Shown here piece by piece: positions 38,721-50,700 of a stretch of 64,000 nt of DNA. Position numbers and translations under genes: made by a program. The notes beneath the pieces are model-generated. The model was not told the origin of the DNA, made no database searches, and saw only the letters and a list, made by a program, of their open reading frames with translations. Position 1 is the stretch's first letter. Each line of letters starts with the position of its first letter. Origin of the DNA: Tubiluchus corallicola (Eukaryota > Priapulida > Priapulimorpha > Priapulimorphida > Tubiluchidae); contig JAQGDQ010000094.1 in NCBI GenBank assembly GCA_030141605.1, forward strand, positions 496,001-560,000, given 5' to 3'.

Positions 38721-41700
38721 TCACACTTTGTCATCTGAAATGTAACAACAAATGTTTTACGTTTAATGCAAACTATGAAATGGCAAAGAAAATATTTGTC
38801 ATTGATTAAGATATTTCATGCCATAGTAGATTTCAGGAATTAAAAGAAAATCAGCGTAATTAAATATCAAATAGTGCTGTCGAAAGTTTGTTGGATACAC
38901 CCAAGTTGAACACCAAATAATGGCACTTCAACATAAATAATTAACTATAGTAAAAGTTAATATAGTTACAAGTCATAATAGTACCAATTGCATACAAGAT
39001 AATGATACATCAGCATACAATAATAGTCGGGATATTGATGAAAAACTTACCGTGGTACCACCACCTAGTCTTCTTTGGATTTTTGTTGCATGTGCGTACA
39101 TAAAATGTGTTATCAGGTGGTCGTTTCTGCAACAAATGAAGGATAAATTATGACATTTTACTCGCATTGGAGGATCTGACAAAGCTAAACCATATCTAGA
39201 AGTACCTGTTCAATTATTTTTTATATTCTTGCATTTTTCATCAGAAGACATTTTTACGAAAAGTCACATATAAGTCAAAAGCTTCATAATGTTGATCATT
39301 AACAAGGTTTACCCGCTAAGCAGATTCTCCCACCCCTGGCCCGTCAGAAGTGCCTTAGTCAAGTTTGAATCTACGAGATAAATAGCCAAACTCAGTATGG
39401 TGAATGAAACCCACTCAAAGTAAACGATGGCAGTTACACATCCATGAGTTGGCCAACCTTGGTGTTGCTTAACTTTTATTGCAAAGCACAGGCGCATGAC
39501 CACTAGCCTATTTCCCTGAAATTTCACGTGTATTTTTCTCAATGTAGCTGACCAATGTATTTACAACTTCATTTACTGATTACTAATTACTGATTTTTTT
39601 ACAAACCTTTTCCTTGCAGCTGCTTAGCATACTGACTATACTTAAACAGATAGATTGTACAGAAAGCGCTGGTGACCAATCCTCTGTCAAGATGGATAGA
39701 CAAATGTGGCCATTACTGTAGACATGTGGATGCACAGGAATGTGATTACCAGTGAAAACTACCTGTGGTAAAAATGCAGAAGTTCACTAAAATTCAGGAA
39801 AACGAAGACGTTTGTGGCTTCCTAGTTTGTCTACAAACAAAGAAACCCAGTGTTCCTGGTTTAAAAATCCTCCGAGGAATTTTCCAGCACAATTATAGAG
39901 CTTACAAATCAATTTCGTCCTACTAAGCACAAAAAGTAGTGCCCAGCAGCAGAAGAAAAACTTCTGGCACTCCAACCATTTAATGTTTTCATTTTTGTTT
40001 CGTGGGTGAAGACACAAATTGTGCATGTTTTTTGCGTCCCTGAGACCGACTTTCCCTTTTCAACAAGAGGGGATAAAGATAAATGATTTTTTTCTAAAAA
40101 TCACCCGGAGTTTGATTTGCAGTACTGACCAGAGTAACTTTTCTATGTATGAGTTGTGCATAACACGACAGTCCTAAAACATTCAGCTCCAGCATTAAAA
40201 ATTGCAAAGATTATAAAAGACATAGAACACTGTCACAATAATACAATCGGCATTTAGAGAAACGCTACTGTTTCTCCCAAAATTTTCGATCTACTAAGCC
40301 ACACGATACAATACACATGCCGGTAAGTAACAACATTTGCTTTTTTTCTAGATTGTATGTAGTAATTAGGACAGCTACGATGATTTCTGACTAGGCAATT
40401 TTGCTGCATTTTGAAAACTTTTGTTAATGTCGGATTAGTAATTAATAATTAACAGTAACTGAACTTTAGACGAATCTTGCACCCTTTCACCCTTACGCCC
40501 GGGGGCAATTGCTCCCTCTCGCCCCTACCTTGCTATGCCCCTGGCTACAGCAAAAGGTTGCAGGCAAAATTCCTTCACGCAAAATCAGGTGCAAATACAC
40601 GACAATAAATCTCGCTTGATACAAAGAGCTACAAAGACCATTTAGTAATCTGCCGGGAAGCAAAAACATACATAATAATTATGCTGTTTTATATTATCAG
40701 TGAGTTTTTAGGACATAATAATGCAATATGTACTGCTTTAATGCTTAAAATTAAATAAGAAAGTTGTTGATGAAATAAAAATGGTTTTGAGCAAAGTAAA
40801 AAAAATTGTCGTTAAAACGAAACATGAGTTAAGTGAGAAAAAGTGTCAAATGTTCAGCATTGTTACGTCACAAAAACAGGAGTTATTAAACGAGGTCTTA
40901 CTGTATATGACTTTCAAAATTTAATTTACATAATACTTTATTTCATCTTTTGGATCTTAATGCTCTTTAAGAAGATGGAAGAAACTGTTTAAGGGAAATA
41001 AAGCTCTGGAGTAATTACCTCGGGTGAATCAAATGGATACCTATTACTAAATTTGAATAGTAGTTGAAAGCGTTCTCCCTCATACAGAGTACCTGTAGCA
41101 CCTTCCATTTCTATTGTCCACCTATAATCATACATAAGTAACTATGTAAAATAATGAAGGCAGGGCCAACCATGCAAAATTTCATCTGCAGACCATACAA
41201 CAAAATACCCTTGAATTTCTATTCCAAATCTTAACTTTATAGATACACAGATCCAGTTATGAAAAACCAGGTCAATAAAGTGCAATTCATAATAAGTTTA
41301 CATATAGCCGTATTTATACTCATCAACATGCAATTACAAGTTAGATCCCAGATGAAACCTTTACACGGATATCTAGGTTTCTGCACACTTAATGCCCACA
41401 CAACTATAAACTCGCAATGATTTGCACAAAACACTAAAAACTTTTCAGTGTAGAACATTTTTACTAAAATAAAGTTTTGAAGACAATGTCAGTACATACG
41501 TGTGTAGACTGTGGTCTGCATTAACTTTTATCCCAGGAGGCGGATCTCGTACAAGTGTTGACAGCTCCTTCTGTAGTCGTTTCTGTTAAATTATTATTGT
41601 TATATTAGCTTAATATGTTACAACTGTTGTACGATATTACATTGGACACAATAATTCACGAATTCTTATTAAAAAAGTTTAGACGACAATGGTGGTTACA

Positions 41701-44700
41701 GCCTATACTAGTAAAATAGTGACCGTGACTAGTAGCTACTAACTATTTAAAAGCTTAATGCATTTGAAACAATATTTGATCATAATTTCGACAACTGTGA
41801 CCTTCTATAACATTCTAATTTAAACAAGTACAGACAGCAATAAGCCTTTTATGCTATAAAGTGATGCCAGGACTCTCTTAATTCTTTTTAGGCAGTTTCA
41901 CGCTTTTAATAATTTAGACCACTTGTGCACCTACTAATGATTAATGATGACATACGGGCTCGTTTTTGTGCCTTGTAAATCCACTAATGGTCACCTGCCT
42001 GCAGATTGAGCCAAGTAAAACAAGGGTAGTAAAATATTCCCTTGGGTCAAATAAGGGACCAACTTGGAAACAAACATTTAGTTAGGAAAAATATGAGACT
42101 ACTCGCTGGAGACATCATCTTTAATGATAAGAATAAAAAGTCCATGAGCTTTATTAGAATCAGAAGCAGATATTCTTTATTGCCAAAAGATTTTTTAAAA
42201 ATCTGCTTTAAAAACTAATAAAGGGCATTCAACTTTTTATTCATGATAATAAACATTTAGATCCTTTAGGTAAATATTATCCCTGGTCTATACCCAAAAC
42301 AAGCTTTTTACAGTAAGTTGCTAACCCAACCAAGTATACTTCAACTGTGGTTTCTTTACTGCCACAGAGCTACTACTGGCTTTCAGTACTATCATGTTTA
42401 CTCTCAAATAAGGATAAGTTCGACGAAAGACGCAAGATACTTGAATTTTCTGAAACTACCTTCTCACATGGTAATGGAAAAACCAGGGCTGTCTCTCTCT
42501 CCTAGTCAATGCAACTGTGCTTTTCCTGTGTTTCATTTGTTGTGCCTCTGCAACTTTAATACGTGATTGTATGCTTTTATGTGTGATGTTTTTATTTGTA
42601 AATAATATAAAGAAACCAAAAAATTGGTTTTAGAATCTTTATGTGTTTCCCCCTTTTTATTTCAAGTCTTGTGTCTTTTTATTGTATTAATTGTGGGATT
42701 TTTTAATAATCAGCAAGGTGTGCAACTGGCTAATAACCACTAAAAAGAATTTCAACTAATTAAATAAATTCTTTCCTAGGATTAGGAAATTAGGTGTTTC
42801 ACAAATCTAACTCAGCCAGCACATGCATGGATATCACTGACAAACTGTATGTCTGTTCTCCATCACATAAATATGACAAACCAGTTATTAAAATTTAATG
42901 CAGAATTGAAAATATTACGGTTAACCTGTTTTTTACTCAAATACAGCCAAAGTTATACAACACACTTACATAAACTAACACTAGCTCAACAGTACCATAT
43001 CAAGGCCTTGCTCAAACGAATATCAAGTACCTGGCATAAAAGAGTTTTTCAACAACCATGAACAACAGCAAGTACATTTGTACATGAGTACATCTATGGA
43101 ATATTTGGCAAAATCCATATGGGCTGACAAAATCCTTACTTCAAAAGTTGAAAGAGTGCTAGCATACAAAAGATGTTTTTAGAGCACTCGGTGCTTGTTT
43201 AAAAGACTTGACATTGGGGGCATTAACAATACCACTGCTTAAACTGTTCCATTCCTGCACAACACGGTAGGAGAAAAATGCTTGCTGATATGTGTGCATG
43301 AATGCTGAATATATAGTTTTTGCTAATGACATCAATGTAACTCTCTATGAGGATTCTCAAAGAACTCACTCCGATCCAAATTTGTGGCCGGATTCACTAT
43401 CTTGAACATGCAGACAATTGTGTCATGGCTCTAATCTAGGGTAGGAACTGATATCGTTGGCAAGACGAAGACATCTTCTTTGGACTTTTTTATCTTCTCT
43501 TTAAAAGATACAGATTGCAGTGCCCTAATAACAACAGCATATTCCAACAAAGGACTAATCAAAAGGTTTGTATATAGGTACAGCAACTGACGGCTCAGGG
43601 CATACGACTCTCTAATGATACCAATTCTTTGTTTAGCAGTCTTACATGAGTAATATAATTGTTGCTACCATATGCAGAATATCAATTGGAAGGTGCTGCA
43701 TAGGAAGAGCAAGAAAGATGGTGGAATGCTTTTGCCCCCTAGTAAGGCCTACAAAAAGGTTAAGAAGATGCATTATGAGCATTTTGTGAATTCTTACAAC
43801 ATCATTGAATCATGACTAACACACATTAGGGAAACAAAGGCTGTTAAAGGGCAAGAAGAATTAATGAATTTTGCAGATGACTCGAGAATGGCCCCAGAAA
43901 TACTGAATCATTGACCAGTATTAACAAAATAGAAGAAATAAATAATCAGACAAATCTTTTGTGTATATTAGAGAAACTCCCAATGTACCTTTAACCAAGA
44001 CAGAAAACAGAAGCATATAAAATTAGAATAAGTCAAAAATGAAGTCCAACAGTTGACAATGTAGTGCATTTTGTTTAAGCTGCAGCTTTAGAAGCAACTG
44101 ATCCAGTTTTCGGTAATTTAGGGTATGCCCAGACCAAGAAAGAAGGCCCCCAGATAGTGTTTACACGGGCAGCAAAAATTAGACTCTGGTACCCTTTTCC
44201 TTATACTCGTGGGGTACGCAATTGTTAAGATTCAGTAGCAGTGAAGAGATGGTCTTTATTCGTACATAAGAACAACGACTGGCGCATTTCACCTAACCAC
44301 AGCTGTTAGGCCTGTGTCACACAGAAAAAGCCACAAAAAGCAAGCCATAATCCGTAAGGTATAAAGCGTCTTCCATCTTCCGTAAGGTGCATGTCATAAT
44401 TCGCAGTATGCGCCTTGCTTTGTATAACTATGCGGGAGACACAAAACTACTATATTTTAATATAATAGGTACTATAGTTTAATAGTTAAAATAATTTTAC
44501 TCATTACAGAATAACAGATTGTCAGTCGCATACGTTGTATATGCATAACATGATTGACTGGCATGCTGCCTCCTGCATGTAGTATACATTTATTATATGT
44601 ATTGTAGTAATATGGCAGTAGTAATTAAGTGCTGTGGGTTAAATATGCCTTTTAATGTTTATAGTACATCGATGTTATGAATTGTTTTATACGTAATTCT

Positions 44701-47700
44701 TATGAAATGAATTTTGCATAGAAAAGCTTAATTATGCAAATTTTCACATTAGTGATAAGCAAAAATTCCTTATGGCAAATGAAATTAATGGCCAAAGGCT
44801 CAAAACGGCTTGCAAAGCTCCACTAGAGACCTTGATAACATAGTTGCCCAATTCTGGCAGGTGGAAGTGTGTGAAGATGAAACCACTATTCTGAAGAAGA
44901 TATCAAGATGATTATATATATATACTAATACTAATCTGTAATAAAACATACAGAGAATGTACAGTAATAAAATGTTGTAGGAGGATTCAGTAATTCTACC
45001 TAAGGATAATCACTACCAATTGCCAACACTATTGACAATTGATAGTGATTATGCTTAGATAAACCCAATACCATTCTGAAGCAAGTATCCTGAGCTCCCA
45101 AAAACTTACCTGTGCTCCCTGTGGCACAGTCTAGATTGCAGGGTCGTAAAAACAAGCTACAAAATGACTGTGGAAATCTTAAATTTGCTAAATATGGCAT
45201 ATGCCGAGGAAATAAATGCCAAAAGTATTAATGGCAGCCCTAGAAAGATTTGGTATTAGCCTCACTTTGCAGTTAGTAAAACAAACAAGCCAGATAAAAA
45301 CAAGAATTGTGTTTAATTGTGCTGTTCAATTTGAAGGTACTACTCTCAACAGGAATGTTACGCAGGGCCCTGCTTCAGGAGTTGTGCTTAAATTTAGAAA
45401 AAACCAAATAGATTTCATGGCTGATCATGAATGCATGTTTCACCAAGCAAAGGTACTGCAGAGGATAGTGATATACAAAGATTTTTATGATGGGAAAATG
45501 GTTGTTTAAACGCATAACCAAAAGTCTACAGAATGGCCGTACACACATTCTGTGGAATGTGGTGACCAAGTGCAGCAGCTTTTGCACTCCAGAGTACTGC
45601 AAGGGATAACAGGCATTTGTATGATGAAAATGTATTGGAAGGCCATTAACTCCGATTTCCGATGATCCCGAGGATGCAGAACCATTGAGGCCAAATCGTC
45701 TGCTTTTGGCTCACAATCACGCTTTGCTGCCACAAGGTATTTTTTGAGACTGATCGATACAAACACAAGTGACAACGCATTCAGCTCTTAGCGACAACAA
45801 CAACAACAACAAAAAATAGACTATGCCAAAGAGAAATCTCAAAGTTAATGATGTGGTGCTTGTGAAGGAGATCAGATATCTGTAGCCACTGTGAAATATG
45901 TAACAAGCTCATGATGGCCTGAAGGAGTGAAGGATAGATTTTTGGAGCAACCCATACAGAAGCTTTGTCTTCTGAAGGGTGCTGACAAATTGCTTGTTGA
46001 ACATGTTTGTCAAAATGCTCTGGTCAAGTTTGCATTAGAGAGGGGGAGTGTTGCTGCCATATGTAGAATAGGAAGTTGGAAAGTGCTGGCCTAGTTATGA
46101 ATGGACTTTGTATTTGAAAGAGACCTTTACAATGGGTAGAATAATCTTCTTACACACTGCATACCTTTCAATGTAACCATTTTGGGCTGTACTCTTGCCA
46201 CTAGCATCTCTTCCTCTCACATTTCTATCTTCATCATCCTGCCTTCCCTTGCACATTTTTACTCAGCTTCACTGACAGACATTGCATCTCTTGCTCTGAT
46301 GGCACATATAGCTGTTACAGCTGGGCTTTAAGCATTTGAAGCAAAGTCTTTTCTTTCTGGACAGCTCCAATCTGTCTTCTGGCTTCATGGCAGCCAAGTT
46401 TGCACATTCAGTTACGAAGTGTTCACCTATGCAGATGCTGCATGTACTAGGTCTCTTTGACTCACCTGATATTTTGAATAAAAAATTTGTTAGGCAACTT
46501 GCTTTAGCATCTTTTCTCGCCGTGAGTTTCTGGCATCTGTTCTTTTTCGGTCTGTATATTCTAAACTGATTTAGTAATCATTAAATTTCAGTGATCACAT
46601 GGAAACCCGAGCCAAGATATCAGATCTTACCACCATAAGGCATCATGTGATTAAGTAAAAACATAGAAGGTATCAATAGTGACTTGTATAATTCTGAGAA
46701 AAGCACACTCAACAGTTTCAGCTGAAGAAGCCCACTGGTCAGACTGAGACTCAATACTGTCGAGATCTATTGTGGTCGTAAACATGTCAGAATCAAATTG
46801 TGATTTGATTTTAGCATATAATTTTAACAAAGCAGGGCTCCAATAGAAAGATGCATCCTTTATCTACACACTAATATAAAGAAAAGTTGAAACATACCTC
46901 CTATTCATAAAAAAATTACTGTTAGCGTCACGAGAACAGACTAAGACCGAGCGATTTCCTGAAATGTTTTCATTTGGGAGTTAGCAGATAGCAATATTTT
47001 TATCTACTGCTGTGTGCCACAGCCTAGGTGTTTTGGATATAAGCACGTGGTGCCTCCTGGTGTTTGTTTTTCCTAGTTTAGACAGGTGAGCTAGGTCAGG
47101 AAATAGGCCATTGGCCTCATTTCACAGTTAGCATATGAAAGAAGTGAGTCACCGGTATGCGGCAAAGATGTAAGTTTCATTTCTTCACATTTCGTCATGT
47201 CATATTATTATTAATTATCATTATACCAGTTACTTAATGTTTTGACGTTGGTTTAGCAGAAAGAATTTTTAATTTTTCTTCAGCTAAAACGAAGTCGAAC
47301 GCATGTCGCGTACAGTTTTATATCTCAGTCTGTGTACCTAGAAGAGACGGCCATATTGCTTTCGAGAACAGAACACCTGGACAAGGGTAGTACAGCATGG
47401 CTTCCGGGCAAGGACGAGATTTGTTGAGACTAAATGAAGAACAGCTTCAGCAAAAAACCGTACAAGAGTTAAGAAAGTTGCTACGGGATAAGGGATTACA
47501 AGTCGCTGGAAGCAAAGCAGAATTAGTCCAACGAGTACTGGACAGCGAGATTACTGCAGAGGTAACCACGCCTACTTCAAAGAGTGAGAGTGTTAAAACG
47601 GCTCGTGACCAATCAGGCGAGGTGGGAGTGATGCAAACGGACAACACCACGTCCAGCAGTGTGAAAACTTCTGCAACAAACTTAAGCAGGTTTGATTTGC

Positions 47701-50700
47701 ATGCCTTGAAAATTAAAGAACAGAAACTAAAATTACAAGCCATGGAAATCAAACATTTGAGCCTGCAAAAGGCTAGTCAGGGTTCTGCTAGTTCAGATGT
47801 GGCTTCGCCTGTAGCCAAAGAAATATCAAGTGCAGAAAAGGTCAATGAGTGGATTGAAAAGTCACACAAAGATGTCACAGAAGTCTCGTCACCTGAAGGG
47901 CTCATCAAACCCGAAGCTTACGTTACTATGGCTACCAATGATAAATACGCCATAGGTGCTCTAGTACTGGCTTCTTCGCTATGTAATGTTGGTATTACAC
48001 TTAGTTTAGCGATATTAATTACAACTGGAATTTCTAAACCCATAATGACGCAGATAAGCGCCACCTTTGATCACGTGGAGCTTGTGGAAGCTATTGACAG
48101 TTCACATGTAAAAAGTCTACAATTACTAGGACGGCCCGAATTAAAGGTGACTTTTACAAAACTGCATTGTTGGAGGCTAACTCAGTTCTCAAAATTTGAT
48201 TTTTGGATTCTGATGTAATTGTCCTGCAAAACATAGATGATTTATTTAGCTGGAACGAACTGTCAGCAGTTGCAGATATTGGCTGGCCTGATTGTTTTAA
48301 TAGCGGACTTTTCGTTTTTGAACCTAATCTTAGCACGTACAGTGAATTGAGGTCATTCGCTCAGTCAGATTCAAGCACATTCGACGGTGGAGAGCAAGGT
48401 CTACTAAACCAGTATTTTAAAGCCTGGAATACAGCTTTTGATAAACGATTGCCATACAGGTATAATGTAGCAGTAAAGCAGTTTCGAGAAAGTGTCAAGG
48501 TTGCTCATTTCATGGGTCCTAGTAAGCCCTGGGACAGTATACGCAGCATTTATCACAAGCAAGTGGCGCCAGCTACAGGTAAAACAGACTTTGAATCTGA
48601 AATGTTAAATATTTGGTGGTCACTTTACATTCATGAGGTCGAACCAAACTGGCCTCATGAATTAGAACTAATAAATAAAGCTAATGTTCAGCAGCACATT
48701 CCTACCCGAACAAAACTCAGTCCTGATGCACCTGAATTTGCCACTCGCTTACATGACAGGAGCAGTGTTCATAGAAAATTATACACATGATGACGGGGCG
48801 AGATATACCAGGCTTTTACAATTTTGCACGGGCGAAGCAAAACGGGTTGTCGAAAGTTGCAGTTATATGGACCCGCAGATCGCATACAGTCATGCTAAGC
48901 AAATGCTTATTGAACGTTTCGGGTCACCCTTTATTGTAACACAAGCGTGGTTGGCTAAAATAAATGAGTTTGCAGTCATAAAAATAATGAAAAGGAAAAA
49001 CTCAGGGAATTTTCTGACTTGATGATTGGTTGTGTAGAGACATTAAAGGCCATGGACAATTTAGCCGAAATAAATACACAAACAAGTTTGCTTCAAGTCA
49101 TTAAGAAACTCCCATTCCGTTTGCAAGACAAATGGAGAGACGTTGTTACCAAGTTAAATAAACATGATGGCAGAAATCCTACAATTTACGACGTGGTGGG
49201 ATTTGTCAAAGAGGCGACTGAAAAAATAAACCATCCCGTGTTTGGTGACCTTGCAACCGGTGGTCAAATGAACATTACAAAACGCAAGAATAAATTAGCA
49301 ACTAGGAATTTCGCATGCACTACCTTTCGAACAAGAAGTTCATCCAGAGAAGAAAAATCGAGTCAAACAGGCGGAACGCCAAAGGATAGAAAATTAAGCA
49401 GTAGAGATGTCAGAAAATGTGTTCTGCAACTCAGCCGAGCATGTTTCTCTAAAAAACTGTGAACAGTTTAAAGACAAGTCGGAAGAAGAGAGACTACAGT
49501 TTGCTCGGAAAAGTCGCTTATGTTTTAACTGCTTACAGAAAGGGAACCAAAGAGCTGGAAGCTGTTACAAACCAGGCTGTACAAGACAGGGATGCAGAAG
49601 AAAACATTCTGCTCTGCTTCATGACGCTCTGGAGAAGTGGGCTCCTTCCAATGGCGAGAGGTCAACAAATGTTGAAGCAACAAGTTGCGCTGTCACTACA
49701 ACCAAACTGTCAACAAGGGCTGTGCTCCCCATCACTCCTGTAAAGGTACAGGTGCAAGGCGGACGTCCAATTCAGACAATGGCTTTGTTGGACCCAGGAT
49801 CAACTAATACGTTCTGTTCCAAGGCCATATATGATGAGCTGGGAGCTGTTGGCAAGAAACAAGTCGTGTCACTGACTACAATTGAAAAGAAGCATTCAAA
49901 AATACATACTTCTGTGACCAAGATGTACGTCAGTAAGTTGGATGGATCAAACAAAATGAAACTTCCCTTTGTCTTTGTCAGGCCATCTTTGATGTTGGAT
50001 GTGACTGACTATTTGGTAGACGAACAAGACATTAGTAACTGGCCTCATCTCAAAGATGTTCCTTTGACGCTAGCTGATTCACGTGAACTGCAGCTCGGGT
50101 TAATTATAGGACAAGACGTCTCTGATGCATTAATGCCTTTAGAAACACGCTGTGGGCCAAGAGGAGTTCCGTATGCAACAAGGACTAGACTTGGATGGAC
50201 ATTAAATGGCCTGATAGGAGGCGGCAATGAGGACACTAAAAAGCTGTCAAACAACCTTCTTCAGGCAGAACAGGTTACCAGCCAGCGACAAGTCGAAAAA
50301 TTTTGGAAAATGGACGCTGTTGACGATAGCATACAGTACTCCCATGACGATAAGTTGGCGCTGAGCATTTGGGAGAAGTCCATCACCAAAAGAAATGGTC
50401 ACTACGAATTGGAGATACCTTTTAAGTCTAATGATGACAACATTCCTGACAGTTTTCAAATGGCTTCAAAGAGGTTGGCAAGCCTTCGCTGTAGACTCAG
50501 CAAGAATAAGTTGTTGCATGAAAAATACTCCCAAGCCATGGCTGATCTGCTCCAAAAGGGATACGCAGAAGAAGTTGTTGAACATGATACGAATGTTGCA
50601 ACATGGTACTTGTCACATTTTCCAGTTTTTAATGAGAACAAACCCGAAAAAACTAGGATCGTATTTGATTGTTCGGCAACAGAAGACGCAGTCTCTCTCA

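Larger units (their letters stand above)
43660..46330 (+). mobile_element. Heavily decayed BEL/Pao retrotransposon
   Basis: A stop-ridden BEL/Pao element. The gag core is at about 43700-44150, with an [16 protein letters not shown] stretch aligned to the intact gag at 49075. The region before reverse transcriptase is at about 44815-45200, and a reverse transcriptase piece with [10 protein letters not shown] and [10 protein letters not shown] is at 45290-45450. An integrase C-terminal piece is at about 45620-46035. A purine tract, AGAGAGGGGGAG, sits directly before TG at 46049, as expected for a polypurine tract and 3' LTR start. About 45 bp at 46049 match 43660-43706, marking the two LTR starts. 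The 5' LTR is mostly deleted. The right end is undefined. Confidence 0.7.

Noticed and set aside
45107-45145. Strong minus-strand donor (CACAG|GTAAGT) as UBE2W exon 1
   Set aside because: No in-frame ATG, and it lies in the decayed BEL relic. The MASMQ exon at 57461-57475 matches UBE2W exactly.
47447-47752. 101-residue minus-strand frame and other long minus-strand frames across 47-53 kb
   Set aside because: They are antisense shadows of the SAP-gag and pol frames, with no family features of their own.
49395-49462. Programmed frameshift between gag and pol
   Set aside because: The overlap of frames falls inside the first cysteine cluster. BEL/Pao elements usually have one gag-pol frame, and other breaks of the same kind occur, so mutation or sequence error is more likely.
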